DNA of 64,000 nucleotides from Brachyspira hyodysenteriae ATCC 27164 (GCF_001676785.2 NZ_CP015910.2:1488001-1552000), one strand, 5' to 3'; positions 17,461 to 28,099 are shown, counted from the stretch's first letter. Notes: generated by a model from the sequence alone, not told the origin. Numbers and translations: made by a program.

Positions 17461-19278
17461 TTATTTAAAATTCTCATCTAATTTAAAATATTCTAATTCA
17501 GATGATAAATTATTAGTTCCATTAACAACATCTTTTCCAAGTAATGAACTGTCATTAACCAATTCAGCATTTTCCTGAGTAATTTTATTTAATTCATTCA
17601 TAGCCATATTAATTTGTCTTACACTTTCTTCTTCTTCGGCTGTAGCTTCATATATATGAACTAATATATCCGAAACTTCTTTTGCAGAATTTTCTATCGC
17701 TATAAGTATATCTAAAGATCTTTTTACAGACTCATATCCAATTTCTATTTTAGATACAGTATTTTCTATTATGCTGGTAATACTTCCTGCTGCTTCATTA
17801 ACATTCTGAGCTAAACTTCTTATTTCTGAAGCTACAACAGCAAATCCTCTGCCCTGTTCTCCAGCTCTTGCTGCCTCTACAGCTGCATTAAGTGCTAATA
17901 TATTTGTTTGGAAAGCTATAGATTGTATTAACTTAGTAATATTTGATATTTCCTTACTAGATTCTGAAATTTCAGTCATATTATTAGATATTTCATTAAC
18001 TGCTGATACACCGCTTTGTGTAGATTCAGTAACTTTAGAACTCATATTCTTAGCATCATAAGAGTTTTTTGATGTATTTGAAATAGCCGTAAGTAAATTT
18101 TCTATAGAACTAGTTATTTCTTCAACAGCCGCAGCCTGAGAAGATGTTCTGTCGGATAAATTATCTATACCTCTTGATATTTTTTCAGATGAATTATTAA
18201 TTAATAATATATTTTGCTTTAATTCAGAAACTATTGTAAACATAATATGCTGCATATCATTAATTGAATTTGCCAAAGTACCTGAAACATCTTTTCTTTT
18301 TAAATCTTTCTCCTCAAATTGGCTGTCAAATCTTCCGTCCTGCATTAATGTCATTATTGTAATAGCCTGATATAAATTATTTGATAATGGTATTACTATT
18401 CTAGCAACCAAAAGGAATTCTAATACTATAAGTAAGAATATACATAAGAAGAAACTTAACATAAGGAATCTAAATTGAGAATAAAATATTTCAGCGCTTC
18501 CTTTAAATACTAGTATCCAAGGAGCATTATCTGTTTTTTTAATAGAATACCATTCATTACCTATTATATCTAAATCACCTATATGAGATGATAAATTATT
18601 TTTAAAATCGGCAAATATAGAATATGTAAATAAATTATTAGTTTCATTTAGGATATAATTTTTATTATCATGGGTCATAAAAATACCCTTATCAGAAACT
18701 ATATAAATTTCATCTTCAAAATTTTTTTTTAAGCTTTCAGTAATTGTATTTATATTTGCAAAATCTATTGCACATACACCTTTTAAACTGCCATTAGTAT
18801 AAACAGCCTTTCCAAATGTAACTGTAAGCTTATTAACAGCAAAATCAATATAAGGGTCACTAATCATTATATTATTAGTGGCAACAGAATCTTTATACCA
18901 ATCCCTAGAAGTTTGATCATAAGTAAGAGGATAAACTTCCAAGGTATTCATAAAGACCCCGCCTTGAGGATATGGTGTACTATTTCCAAAATATACATTC
19001 AAATAACCTTCATTAAGTTTCTGAACGTTAGTAATAAAATTACCAAATTCTACCCAATTAGGGTTGGATGATAAATAAGCATCCATAACATAAATAGTAT
19101 TTTTTAACTCTTCAACATACCCTTCTGTTCTAGTTTTAGCCTCTAATGCTTGAAGATTTTTTTCTTTTAAAAACCTAGATTTATACAAAGGCTTATAAAA
19201 AATATATATAAGAACAAATAAAAACAGAAGAAATATTATAAAAGGAGCTAAAAATTTGATCATTAATTTATTTTTCAT
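17461..19278 (-). CDS. Methyl-accepting chemotaxis protein (dCache sensor)
   Basis: Inner-membrane chemoreceptor of 605 residues. TM1 lies at about 7-28. A periplasmic double-Cache sensor follows (about 35-265), with the [20 protein letters not shown] and DWYKDS ligand-pocket region and [20 protein letters not shown]2 is at about 270-297, then a short HAMP-like linker. The cytoplasmic signalling coiled coil includes the hairpin [20 protein letters not shown] and [18 protein letters not shown] that contacts CheA/CheW. No CheR-binding pentapeptide is at the C-terminus. Polar dCache domains of this kind often bind amino acids, but the ligand here is unknown. It is its own transcription unit. Confidence 0.93.
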   Translation of the reverse strand: MKNKLMIKFLAPFIIFLLFLFVLIYIFYKPLYKSRFLKEKNLQALEAKTRTEGYVEELKNTIYVMDAYLSSNPNWVEFGNFITNVQKLNEGYLNVYFGNSTPYPQGGVFMNTLEVYPLTYDQTSRDWYKDSVATNNIMISDPYIDFAVNKLTVTFGKAVYTNGSLKGVCAIDFANINTITESLKKNFEDEIYIVSDKGIFMTHDNKNYILNETNNLFTYSIFADFKNNLSSHIGDLDIIGNEWYSIKKTDNAPWILVFKGSAEIFYSQFRFLMLSFFLCIFLLIVLEFLLVARIVIPLSNNLYQAITIMTLMQDGRFDSQFEEKDLKRKDVSGTLANSINDMQHIMFTIVSELKQNILLINNSSEKISRGIDNLSDRTSSQAAAVEEITSSIENLLTAISNTSKNSYDAKNMSSKVTESTQSGVSAVNEISNNMTEISESSKEISNITKLIQSIAFQTNILALNAAVEAARAGEQGRGFAVVASEIRSLAQNVNEAAGSITSIIENTVSKIEIGYESVKRSLDILIAIENSAKEVSDILVHIYEATAEEEESVRQINMAMNELNKITQENAELVNDSSLLGKDVVNGTNNLSSELEYFKLDENFK

Positions 19279-19379
19279 AATGGTAACCTTTATAGAAATT
19301 TAGTGTCCATTTTAAATATATAAAATAATGTCCTTAAAGTCAAAAATAATGATAATTTTTTGTACAAAATTCTTCAATT

Positions 19380-20270
19380 TTAACGATTTGATATTACTCT
19401 TATGTTTTCTCCATAAGACCATATGTTATTATTATCTTTATAATCAACAAATACCAATTTTGGAGAAATAAGCATATTTAAAGCAAAAAGAGAAAAAGAA
19501 AAAATATTATTTATATTAGGCAAACTTCCCTCTAATATATTTGCTCTAAGCATTTCATTATTTACAGGAAGTTTATAATTACTGTAATTAAATTCTATAA
19601 TATTTAATCCTGCTTTTTCTATAAATTTTATAAGATTATTCATATTAAAGTTAACAATATGTTCAGTAGATAAATATCTCATAAGCATATCATAGCTACA
19701 TTGATCTTTCATAGGAGAATTAGGTACTTCAATATATAGATAGCCATTAGGTTTGAGCATATCCTTAATTTTTAATAATATTTCTGAAGGATTTTTAAAA
19801 TGCTCTATTACATGTGAAAGCATTATGATATCATATTTATCTTCACTTTCTAAAAAGTTTGGCTTTAAATCAATATTATATTTATTTTTAGCATAAAGTC
19901 TGGCATTATCATTAAGTTCATATCCATAAACATCACAGCCATATTTTTTGAATATATTTAATAATAATCCGTCAAAAGCACCTATCTCACAAACTTTTTT
20001 GTTTATACAATCAATATTATTTCTTACAAAATTAAATTGAGATAGGCTTCTAGCATAACGCATTTTGCTTTTAGCTTTTTCAAATAATTTATTTTTTATA
20101 TTATTATGATATTCATTTTTATATAGAAGATATATTTCTTCATCTGTGGGCTGTTCTATAAAATAAAGTCCGCAATCACTGCATTGATAAACTCTTTTAT
20201 CATTCTTCCATACATTATTTATGATGCCTATTTCAGTATAATTATTACCGCCGCAAACCTCACATATCAT
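19380..20270 (-). CDS. Class I SAM-dependent methyltransferase with N-terminal zinc ribbon
   Basis: A 296-residue cytoplasmic protein. C3, C6, C30 and C33 (MICEVCGG ... YQCSDCGLYF) make an N-terminal zinc ribbon. A Methyltransf_11/23-type Rossmann fold follows: motif I VCEIGAFDGLLLNIFKKYG (about 90), YDIIMLSHVIEHFKNP (about 148-163) and GYLYIEVPN. Such ribbon-methyltransferases often act in sugar or surface-polysaccharide pathways, but there is no direct evidence of substrate here. It begins 14 bases after nusA and is probably read with rimP-nusA. A similar ribbon-methyltransferase lies at 31954-32772; the two share layout but only moderate sequence. Confidence 0.85.
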   Translation of the reverse strand: MICEVCGGNNYTEIGIINNVWKNDKRVYQCSDCGLYFIEQPTDEEIYLLYKNEYHNNIKNKLFEKAKSKMRYARSLSQFNFVRNNIDCINKKVCEIGAFDGLLLNIFKKYGCDVYGYELNDNARLYAKNKYNIDLKPNFLESEDKYDIIMLSHVIEHFKNPSEILLKIKDMLKPNGYLYIEVPNSPMKDQCSYDMLMRYLSTEHIVNFNMNNLIKFIEKAGLNIIEFNYSNYKLPVNNEMLRANILEGSLPNINNIFSFSLFALNMLISPKLVFVDYKDNNNIWSYGENIRVISNR

Positions 20271-20284
20271 AAAAACATACTCTA

Positions 20285-21775
20285 TTATTCAAAAGAAAGC
20301 TCAATTCCGCATTTAGGACATTTAGTCATATCTTCTGTAATGCTGGATCCGCAGTTAGGACATTCATAAACTTCTATCTCTTCAACAACCTCTTCAGAAG
20401 TAGTTTCATATTCATCATCAGAAGCCTCTACAACTTCAACAACATCTTTCATTACAAGCATTAAATTATCAACAATATCTCTTTCAAGATTAGTTTTTTC
20501 CATAATATCTTCAACAGACATATTATATAACTCTTCTATAGAATTTATATTATTATCTATAAGAGTTTTTATAATTGCTTCATCAATACCCTGTAATGAA
20601 TATAAATTACTTTCAAATACTTCTGCTGTTTCTAATTCTTCATCAGCAGCCTGAACTTCTTCTGTATTATCTGAGAATATTTGATTTAATGGAACTATAT
20701 CTTTCAATAATTCAGGATTTTCTTTAATATCTGTTTCTGTTTTTATATCGAAATAATATCCTGTAAGCTGAGAAGCTAATTTCACATTATATCCGCTTTT
20801 ACCCAAAGCAAGAGAAAGCTGCTCATCTGGTATAATAATCATAGCTTCCTTTTTTTCTGGGTCTGTAATAATGATTCTAATAGGCTTAGCAGGAGTAATA
20901 GCTTCAGCAATATACTCTCTTATATCTTTAGACCATTTTACAACATCTATCTTTTCGCCTTCTATTTCCTTAATGATAGATTGTATACGAATACCTTTCT
21001 GACCAATACAAGCTCCTATAGGATCTACTTCAGGTTTATTTGAAGCAACTGCTACTTTTATTTTTAACCCAGGCTGCCTTACTACATTTTTAATTTCTAT
21101 AGTACCGTCAGCAATTTCAGGTATTTCTAATTCAAACAATTTCTTTATAAAATCAGGTTTTGTTCTAGTAAGAAGTATTTTAGTATGAATTTCCTTACCT
21201 TTTTCATCTTTACCGCCCTGAACTTTATATATGTATGCTCTTATTCTATCTCCAACTGTATAATGTTCTCTAGGAGACTGATCTTTTTTCTGTAATTCGC
21301 CTTCTGTTTTTCCTAAATTTATATAGATAGTTCCTCTATGTTCTCTTTGGAAATATCCATTTACAAGCTGATTTTCTCTTCTTTTAAACTCATTGTATAT
21401 AATATTTTTCTCAAGTTCAGAAATCTTTTGGAAGAATGCTGTTCTAGCTACTGTACTTTCTATTCTTCCGAATGCTTCAACTTGGTCAACAAGTATTAAA
21501 ACTTCATCGCCCAAATTAATATCCTGATCTAATTTCTTAGCCTCTTCTAAAGATATTTCTTTATTTTTGTTTCTAACTTCTTCTACAACACTAGCACCCT
21601 TATATACTGTAGGATTGTTTTTATTGTCAAAATGAATATGGAATTTTATATCATCTCCGTATTTCTTCTTTAAAGCTAATTCCATGGTAGATGCTATAAC
21701 TTCTTTTAAAAGCTCTACACTAATATCTTTTTCATCAGAAAGCTGCTGTAAATAAGTTCCAACATTTTCAAACAT
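20285..21775 (-). CDS. nusA: Transcription factor NusA with C-terminal zinc ribbon
   Basis: RNA-polymerase-bound pausing, termination and antitermination factor. 496 residues: N-terminal RNAP-binding domain (about 1-125), S1 domain (about 135-205), tandem KH domains (about 210-355) with GACIGQKGIRIQSIIKEIEG and LALGKSGYNVKLASQLTGY. A helix-hairpin-helix segment follows at about 400-450 (LYSLQGIDEAIIKTLIDNNI), and the last 27 residues hold C472, C475, C486 and C489, a zinc ribbon not usual in NusA. It sits 52 bases after rimP. Expression is probably tuned by the leader terminator at 22431-22472. Confidence 0.95.
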   Translation of the reverse strand: MFENVGTYLQQLSDEKDISVELLKEVIASTMELALKKKYGDDIKFHIHFDNKNNPTVYKGASVVEEVRNKNKEISLEEAKKLDQDINLGDEVLILVDQVEAFGRIESTVARTAFFQKISELEKNIIYNEFKRRENQLVNGYFQREHRGTIYINLGKTEGELQKKDQSPREHYTVGDRIRAYIYKVQGGKDEKGKEIHTKILLTRTKPDFIKKLFELEIPEIADGTIEIKNVVRQPGLKIKVAVASNKPEVDPIGACIGQKGIRIQSIIKEIEGEKIDVVKWSKDIREYIAEAITPAKPIRIIITDPEKKEAMIIIPDEQLSLALGKSGYNVKLASQLTGYYFDIKTETDIKENPELLKDIVPLNQIFSDNTEEVQAADEELETAEVFESNLYSLQGIDEAIIKTLIDNNINSIEELYNMSVEDIMEKTNLERDIVDNLMLVMKDVVEVVEASDDEYETTSEEVVEEIEVYECPNCGSSITEDMTKCPKCGIELSFE

Positions 21776-21827
21776 TTTGACTTCTCCATTTTTTATTTTT
21801 TACTAAGCATGTTATAGTATATAAATA

Positions 21828-22397
21828 TTAACAATTTAATCTTGCTTTTATGATATCTTTTTTTAATATTTTTATATTTTTTTCATTAATAATATTATCT
21901 TCATCAGTTACAGTTATAATAATGTAGTCATCTTCAGACTTTTTCAACATTGCATAAGCAGTAATAAACTCCTCACCGCTTCTGTATTTTATTTTTATAG
22001 GCATATCCTCAAATAATTCATATCTATCATTGAATTTCCATCTGAATCCGGCAGAAGAAACTGTTATAGTATAATCACCCTCATCATAACCATTAGATTT
22101 TATACAATCCTGAATCTTTCTAGTAGTTTCTATACAATGAGTATGAGATACACTTTCCTTTTTCTTGAAAATAACAGCATATACTTTTTTATTATCAGAA
22201 ATAGCTCTTACTTTCAAATCAAGCAGATATATATTATTTTCCTCTAAAACATCTTTTATACCATTAAATAATAAAGCTTCATCTATGATATTATTATCTA
22301 TTTTTTTATTTGATTTTTCTTTATTTTTTAATTTCTTTTTCTTAGGCTCTCTGCCATATTCTTTTTGTTTTTGAGGTTTAGTTTTATTATTATTCAT
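21828..22397 (-). CDS. rimP: Ribosome maturation factor RimP
   Basis: Cytoplasmic 30S assembly factor. 189 residues. The first 40 or so are a lysine/asparagine-rich tail (KKKKLKNKEKSNKK) not seen in most RimP. The core (about 45-185) has the family features: LLDLKVRAISDNKKVYAVIF, CIETTRKIQDCI and YTITVSSAGFRWKF, the last replacing the usual VSSPGLDRPL with a diverged version. Placement directly before nusA is the conserved rimP-nusA order and supports the call. The start at 22397 lies about 100 bases downstream of a consensus promoter. Confidence 0.88.
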   Translation of the reverse strand: MNNNKTKPQKQKEYGREPKKKKLKNKEKSNKKIDNNIIDEALLFNGIKDVLEENNIYLLDLKVRAISDNKKVYAVIFKKKESVSHTHCIETTRKIQDCIKSNGYDEGDYTITVSSAGFRWKFNDRYELFEDMPIKIKYRSGEEFITAYAMLKKSEDDYIIITVTDEDNIINEKNIKILKKDIIKARLNC

Positions 22398-22430
22398 ACA
22401 AATGCTGTTTATTATTATTTTCCTAAATAT

Positions 22431-22472
22431 AAAAAAAGAGTGTCAGTTTTTGCTGCCAAAAACCAACGCCCT
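22431..22472 (-). terminator. Leader terminator (attenuator) ahead of rimP-nusA
   Basis: On the minus strand AGGG-C-GTTGGTTTTTG, loop GCAG, then CAAAAACTGAC-A-CTCT makes a stem of about 15 bp with one mismatch, followed by seven T residues. It lies between the promoter at 22502-22529 and the rimP start, so it acts in the operon's own leader rather than at the end of another gene. Confidence 0.8.
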
Positions 22473-22501
22473 TCATTACAAATATTTTCGGAAGTAATCT
22501 T

Positions 22502-22529
22502 ATTTTACCCTACTAATGATTTTTGTCAA
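22502..22529 (-). promoter_or_regulatory. rimP-nusA promoter
   Basis: TTGACA (22524-22529) and TAAAAT (22502-22507) on the minus strand, 16-base spacer. Transcription is expected to start near 22495, about 100 bases before rimP. Confidence 0.75.
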
Positions 22530-22642
22530 GTATTTTAATAAAATTTATTATTATGTTAATATTAATTAATTGACTTTTATTATTTTCTATTTTATTATAA
22601 AGAAATAAACTATGAATAGAATTATTAAATAATTGGTAAAAG

Positions 22643-24169
22643 ATGGTATTTTATATATTAACAATTATATTCTTTTTGTATGTGGTATCTATAGCTATAA
22701 AAATGCTGCTAGAGAATAGACCTCCATATTCATTTATAGCTTGGCTTACTGTTTTAGTATTTTTGCCTTATGTAGGAGTAATATTTTATATATTTCTTGG
22801 AATGGATTGGAAAAAATCAAAAAAGAAAATTTCAGCTAAACTTCCTGAAGATATGATAAAAAATTATTTTTCTTCACTTCTAAAAGAACAAATGAAAATA
22901 CTAGATAATATGCAGGGTAATTACAGCAAACATATAAATTTAGTTAAACTCGCAATAAAAAGCGGATATTCCCCTATTACAGTTCAAAATGAAGTTTATG
23001 TATTTGATGAAGGAGAAAAACTATTCGATGCTATAATTCAAGATTTAAAATTAGCAGAAAAAACTATACACATGGAATATTTTATATGGAGAAGTGATGA
23101 ACTTGGAAATAGAATAAAAGATGTTCTAATAAAAAAAGCAAAGCAAGGGGTTGAAATAAGGCTTATATTTGACGGAGTTGGATCATTAAAGAGAATAAGC
23201 AAAAAATACAGAAGAGAATTGAAAAAAAATGGAATAAAATTTTTATATTATCATGATCCTTTTTCTATATTATGGACTAGATTTGTAAATTACAGAAATC
23301 ATAGAAAAATAGTTGTAGTTGATGGTGTTGTTGCCTATATGGGAGGAATGAATTTAGGACAAGAATATATAGACGGAGGAAAACATTTCAATTCATGGAA
23401 AGATGTGCATATGAGAATAGTTGGAGATTCATGCAATCTTATACAGAATGTTTTTGTATGCGATTGGTATAATGCAGGAGGAAGAGACTTAGAAATTTTC
23501 AATGTAGAAGAAAATAAACATAAACATTTAAGAAGAATAAAATATGCTAATAAAGAGTTAAACGAGGAAAAAGTTTCAATTATAAGAAAAGATTTATTTC
23601 CTCAGTCTTTTACAGATAAATTTCTGCCTGTTCAAATAATAACATCTGGTGCAGATTCAAAATGGGATAGCATACAAAAAGTTTATTCTAAAATGATAGA
23701 AGAAGCTAAAGAAAGTATTTATATAGAAAGTCCTTACTTTGTACCTGATGATGGATTTTTAAGGACTTTAGAGAATGCTGCATTATCCGAAGTAAATGTA
23801 AACCTTATGATAACAGGAAATCCTGATAAGTTAGTTGCATGGTGGGTAGCTCAGACATATTTTGAAACTTTACTCAATGCAGGCGTAAATATCTATTTAT
23901 ATGAAAAAGGTTTCTTGCATAGTAAATTCTGTGTAATGGACGGAAGAATAGTATCATGCGGAACTTGCAATATGGATATAAGAAGCTTTTATTTACATTA
24001 TGAAATGAATGCTGTTATATATGATATTGATATAGCTAAAAAATTTGAGGATATATTTAAAAAAGATGTGCTCGATTCTCATAAAATAACGATAGAAGAA
24101 TATTCTAAACAGCCTATGCTTGTAAGACTTAGAAATTCAGCTTGCAGAATTATAGCTCCTGTTTTATAA
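22643..24169 (+). CDS. cls: Cardiolipin synthase (phospholipase D family)
   Basis: Membrane enzyme joining two phosphatidylglycerols, or a related pair, into cardiolipin. 508 residues, normal length. Two N-terminal membrane segments (about 3-20 and 32-53, ending PYVGVIFYIFLG) precede two PLD catalytic units. The first HKD motif is NHRKIVVVDGVVAYMGGMN (about 220-238), the second is HSKFCVMDGRIVSCGTCN (about 425-442). Both have complete H-x-K-x4-D residues. It diverges from rimP. The LRR-like gene starts 30 bases later and may be co-transcribed. Identity is secure at family level. Confidence 0.93.
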   Translation: MVFYILTIIFFLYVVSIAIKMLLENRPPYSFIAWLTVLVFLPYVGVIFYIFLGMDWKKSKKKISAKLPEDMIKNYFSSLLKEQMKILDNMQGNYSKHINLVKLAIKSGYSPITVQNEVYVFDEGEKLFDAIIQDLKLAEKTIHMEYFIWRSDELGNRIKDVLIKKAKQGVEIRLIFDGVGSLKRISKKYRRELKKNGIKFLYYHDPFSILWTRFVNYRNHRKIVVVDGVVAYMGGMNLGQEYIDGGKHFNSWKDVHMRIVGDSCNLIQNVFVCDWYNAGGRDLEIFNVEENKHKHLRRIKYANKELNEEKVSIIRKDLFPQSFTDKFLPVQIITSGADSKWDSIQKVYSKMIEEAKESIYIESPYFVPDDGFLRTLENAALSEVNVNLMITGNPDKLVAWWVAQTYFETLLNAGVNIYLYEKGFLHSKFCVMDGRIVSCGTCNMDIRSFYLHYEMNAVIYDIDIAKKFEDIFKKDVLDSHKITIEEYSKQPMLVRLRNSACRIIAPVL

Positions 24170-24199
24170 TATGGCATATTTTTTATACGGTAAATAATT

Positions 24200-25153
24200 A
24201 TGATGAAGAAAATAAAAATATCAGAATTAGATAATCAAGCTCTTTTTGAATTGGGACTTTCAAAAGAGAGACATATTCTTTTTGTAGATGATATAGGTAT
24301 AAAAAAGGATAATATACCAGCTCTAAATGAACTTCTAAAAACTAGACAAGATTTCTTTATTAACATATCATCAGAGAAAGATGAAAGCAATAAAAATTAT
24401 ATAAGCGGTAATGATCTTCTTACAGCTTTGTCTGAAATGAGAAACCTTATATATCATGCATCTCTAAAATATCCTCTAAAAAATATTTCTATATTTGCTA
24501 AGCTTATCAATTTGAGAAGTTTGCATCTATACGGTGATTTGCCTAAAGATATGGAATTAAAGCCTCTTGATAATATAGAAAATTTAGAAAGTATTTATAT
24601 AGAAAATGGACTTACATTAAGACAAGATGTTTATTTATCTATGAAAAGCACAATAAGAGAAATAGGTGCCGGAATATTCAGAATGGAATCTTTTGACAAG
24701 AATCCTAATCTTAAAAAAATAGCAGTTCTTACAGGAGTTTCTCATGAAGAAGAAATGCCTAAGAAACTTCCTGAACTAGAAGAGCTTTATATTGAAAAAG
24801 GGAAGAATATAAGATCATTTAATTTTATATCAGAAATGAAAACACTTAAAACTTTGGAATTAAATAATATACCTACATTAAAAGAAATTCCTGATTTAAG
24901 TAATTTAGAAGATTTAACAAAGGTTATTTTAACTAATCTCAGAAGTCTTGAAAATATGGATGCTATATTAAATCACCCTAGAATAAGAACTTTAATATTA
25001 GAAAATATAAAATGCTTTAATATAGACATGCTTTCAAAAGAAACAGCTCCTAGATTAAAATATATATCAGTTGTCAGCGATGATAAAAATTGGGATAAAA
25101 GAACAAAAAAGCTTCTAGAAGAAAAAGGATATAAGGACTATAATGATAATTAG
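24200..25153 (+). CDS. Leucine-rich-repeat-like cytoplasmic protein, function unknown
   Basis: A 317-residue protein with no signal or membrane segment. From about residue 95 to 300 it shows repeated leucine-spaced units such as LINLRSLHLYGDL, NIENLESIYIENG, LPELEELYIEKGK, MKTLKTLELNNIP and HPRIRTLILENIK. This is the L..L..L.L spacing of irregular leucine-rich repeats. The first 90 residues are not recognised. It probably serves in protein binding. It lies after cls, and its end overlaps the start of the next gene by 11 bases, which points to translational coupling with the amidase. Confidence 0.7.
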   Translation: MMKKIKISELDNQALFELGLSKERHILFVDDIGIKKDNIPALNELLKTRQDFFINISSEKDESNKNYISGNDLLTALSEMRNLIYHASLKYPLKNISIFAKLINLRSLHLYGDLPKDMELKPLDNIENLESIYIENGLTLRQDVYLSMKSTIREIGAGIFRMESFDKNPNLKKIAVLTGVSHEEEMPKKLPELEELYIEKGKNIRSFNFISEMKTLKTLELNNIPTLKEIPDLSNLEDLTKVILTNLRSLENMDAILNHPRIRTLILENIKCFNIDMLSKETAPRLKYISVVSDDKNWDKRTKKLLEEKGYKDYNDN

Positions 25154-25928
25154 TGCCTTTGAATTTGATATACAAAAAGATAAATATAAAAATTTAGAAA
25201 TAATAAATAATCATTTAAAAAATATAAAAGAAAAATCTGATTTAATAGTACTTCCTGAACTTTCATCTAACGGTTATTTATTTGAAAATAGAGATGAATT
25301 AAAAAATACTGCTGAAAATATAAAATACGGTATATTCATAAATAATTTATCTGAAATATCAAAAAAATATGATACTTCTATAATTGCCGGATTTGCAGAA
25401 AAATATGAAGATAAAATTTATAATTCTGCTGTGATAATAGATAAAGGAAATATTAAAGGTGTATACAGAAAAATACATTTATCCGATTTTGAAAAAAGAT
25501 TCTTTGACTCTGGAGATATAAATAACGCGGATTTAATTTTTAATATAAACGGTGTTAATATATCGGTACAAATATGCTTTGATTTATGGTTTAATGAAAT
25601 ATCAAGAAGGCAAATATTAAATGGAATTAATTTAATATGCGTACTTGGTAATTTCGGCTCTAATACTACTTTTGAAATAGCTAGAATAAGAGCCATAGAA
25701 AACTTAACTCCTATAGTATTATGCAATCGCATAGGCATAGAAAAAAATTCTATTATGGAAGCATCTTTCATAGGAAAAAGTTTTGTATGCGATGAAACAG
25801 GAAAATTACTCACAAATATAAACGAAAATCAAAACAATAAAATAATAACTGCTGAAATAGAAATAAAAAACAAAAGACAAAATATAATATGCTCTGATTT
25901 TATAGAAGAAATAAAAAGACATTATTAA
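25143..25928 (+). CDS. Nitrilase-superfamily C-N hydrolase (amidase)
   Basis: Cytoplasmic carbon-nitrogen hydrolase of 261 residues. The Glu-Lys-Cys triad is complete: E39 in LIVLPELSSNGY, K110 in GVYRKIHLSDFE and C145 in ISVQICFDLWFNE. Start and fold resemble the omega-amidase/YafV and predicted-amidohydrolase branches, which act on small amides such as alpha-ketoglutaramate, but the exact substrate cannot be fixed. Its start lies inside the end of the LRR-like gene (11-base overlap). It is followed by a hairpin that mainly serves the convergent receptor gene. Confidence 0.85.
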   Translation: MIISAFEFDIQKDKYKNLEIINNHLKNIKEKSDLIVLPELSSNGYLFENRDELKNTAENIKYGIFINNLSEISKKYDTSIIAGFAEKYEDKIYNSAVIIDKGNIKGVYRKIHLSDFEKRFFDSGDINNADLIFNINGVNISVQICFDLWFNEISRRQILNGINLICVLGNFGSNTTFEIARIRAIENLTPIVLCNRIGIEKNSIMEASFIGKSFVCDETGKLLTNINENQNNKIITAEIEIKNKRQNIICSDFIEEIKRHY

Positions 25929-25964
25929 AAAAGAATGAGCCTGATTTTATATAATCAAGCTCAT
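25927..25964 (-). terminator. Terminator after chemotaxis receptor gene
   Basis: Minus strand ATGAGCTTGATT ... AATCAGGCTCAT followed by TCTTTTTT. It lies about 30 bases beyond the receptor stop. Confidence 0.8.
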
Positions 25965-25995
25965 CCAATAAATAAATTTTGAATCTTTTAGAATA

Positions 25996-27849
25996 TTATA
26001 ATTTGAAATAACTTACAACATCTATTAACTTTTGGGCTTCACTGCTTAATGTTATGCTGGCTTCTTTTGACTGCTCTACCAAACTAGCATTTTCCTGTGT
26101 ACTTTCATCCATTTTTAGTACTGCCTGATTAACCTGATCAACACCGCTTTGCTGTTCCACTGCTGTTGTAGAAATGTCTTTCATTATATTAGCTGTATTT
26201 TCTATTTTATCTTTTATATCCACAAATATTTCTTGAGATTTTCTTGCTGCTTCTGTTGCTACTCTTATTTTCTCATCTGAATCAGCTATCAAAGAAGTAA
26301 TATCTTTAACCGAAGTCTGAGTATTTTGTGCTAAAGTTCTAACCTCAGAAGCTACAACAGAGAAACCTCTGCCCTGCTCTCCTGCACGTGCTGCTTCAAC
26401 TGATGCATTAAGTGCTAATATATTAGTTTGAAAAGCAATATCTTCTATCAATTTTGTTATATTAGTTATCTTTCTGCTTGCTTCATAAACGTCTTCCATA
26501 CTTTTTGTTGTGCTGTCTATTATTACTCCTGCTTCTTCTACGGATCTTTTAGAATCATTCATCATATTATTTCCTATTACAGATTTTTCTGCAGAATTTT
26601 TTATTGTAGATGCCATTTGCTCCATAGAACTAGCTGTCTGCTCTAATGATGATGATTGAGATTGAGTTCTTAAAGCCAAATCATTATTTCCGCTTGCTAA
26701 TTCTTTTGATGTTAATTCTATATTATTAGAAGAATCAATTATATTACATACTATATGTTTTAATTTTTCTATAGTATTATTAAATCCATTAGCTATTATT
26801 CCAAATTCATGATTTTGATATTTGTTAGCCAAAAATTTACTTGGTGCTGATACTGTTAAATCTCCGTTTCCAAGTCTGTTCAAATCGCTTGCTATTCTAG
26901 ACAATACTCTGGATATATTCTTATTAACATACATTATAACTATAAATGATGTAATAAGAAGTAATAATATACTTAATACAATAGTTATCATTATAAGAGT
27001 ATTTCTATCAGAATAAAATTCACTGTCAAGCATAGTAACACATAGTATCCAATCCATATTATCTAGTCTTGAAAAAGCCATTATTTTTTTACCTTCATCC
27101 TCATAATGTAAAGCACCTTTTCTCTGTGAAGCTGCTGCTGATAAAGCGTTTTTAGATCCTATAGATATAGTATTAACTTTTTTCACTTCTTTATGAGCTA
27201 CTCTTCTTCCTTCTTCATTAACTATGTATATATTACCTGTTTTTCCTATAGTAATTTCAGAAAAATATTTTTGAACAAAAGAATCCCATCTTAATTCAGC
27301 ATATAAAACTCCAGCAGGTCTTTCATTAGTATCAAATACTCCTGCCAACACACCTATAACATAATTTCCTGTAACTGATGACAAATAAATCTCATCTTCA
27401 ATAGCATACCTATAATTATTATTTTTAAGCTCTTTCCATATAGTTTTTTGACTTACAGTATTCAAATGTTCATTAGAAGCAGTATCCAAAACAACTCTTC
27501 CATTTAAGTCTATTAAAGCAAAAGCTGAAAAATGAGATTCTAATTCTTTTAAAAGTTCTGTGAATTCAGCATTTGCTATAGATAAAGTATCCTGATTCGG
27601 ATTCTCAAAATAATCTAAAAATTCAGATTCTTTTGATATAACAGAAGTTAAATCTGCCTGATCCCCAATCCATATAGAAACTAAATCTCTATATCCGTCA
27701 GCTGTTTCCATAAATCCGCTTATGGCAGTTCTCTCCATAAATATTGCCGAAGCAGATATTATTACTATCATAAGCACTATAAGCATTATAGCTACAGAGG
27801 ATATAATAGTAAAAGGCATTTTAAATTTCAAAGTTTGCATAAATTTCAT
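25996..27849 (-). CDS. Methyl-accepting chemotaxis protein (dCache sensor)
   Basis: A 617-residue chemoreceptor. TM1 is at about 14-37, a periplasmic double-Cache domain at about 40-275 ([20 protein letters not shown] and [15 protein letters not shown] are typical), TM2 at about 283-308, HAMP at about 309-375, then the signalling domain. The CheA/CheW hairpin reads [20 protein letters not shown] followed by [18 protein letters not shown]. The glutamine-rich [20 protein letters not shown] start of the signalling helix is that of E. coli-like receptors. The C-terminus (VSYFKL) has no CheR tether. Ligand unknown. It is a single-gene unit with its own terminator. Confidence 0.93.
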   Translation of the reverse strand: MKFMQTLKFKMPFTIISSVAIMLIVLMIVIISASAIFMERTAISGFMETADGYRDLVSIWIGDQADLTSVISKESEFLDYFENPNQDTLSIANAEFTELLKELESHFSAFALIDLNGRVVLDTASNEHLNTVSQKTIWKELKNNNYRYAIEDEIYLSSVTGNYVIGVLAGVFDTNERPAGVLYAELRWDSFVQKYFSEITIGKTGNIYIVNEEGRRVAHKEVKKVNTISIGSKNALSAAASQRKGALHYEDEGKKIMAFSRLDNMDWILCVTMLDSEFYSDRNTLIMITIVLSILLLLITSFIVIMYVNKNISRVLSRIASDLNRLGNGDLTVSAPSKFLANKYQNHEFGIIANGFNNTIEKLKHIVCNIIDSSNNIELTSKELASGNNDLALRTQSQSSSLEQTASSMEQMASTIKNSAEKSVIGNNMMNDSKRSVEEAGVIIDSTTKSMEDVYEASRKITNITKLIEDIAFQTNILALNASVEAARAGEQGRGFSVVASEVRTLAQNTQTSVKDITSLIADSDEKIRVATEAARKSQEIFVDIKDKIENTANIMKDISTTAVEQQSGVDQVNQAVLKMDESTQENASLVEQSKEASITLSSEAQKLIDVVSYFKL

Positions 27850-28041
27850 AAAATAACCCCCATATATAACTCAATTATTATAATAATAGTATATGATATT
27901 TTTTTAAAAAAATCTATATTATTGTAAATATTTTTTACTAAAAACTTTAAAAAACTATTATTTTTTACATAAAAAGTAAATATTTAGTAAATTTATATAA
28001 TATTTGTAAATTATTTTTATTTTTATTTTTTATATTTTTCT

Positions 28042-28070
28042 TTGACAAAATTGATATAATTGTATATCAT
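28042..28070 (+). promoter_or_regulatory. galK promoter
   Basis: TTGACA (28042-28047), 17 bases, TATCAT (28065-28070), 30 bases before the galK start. Confidence 0.7.
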
Positions 28071-28099
28071 AAGAGTATTATCAAAATTAAGGATTCAAT

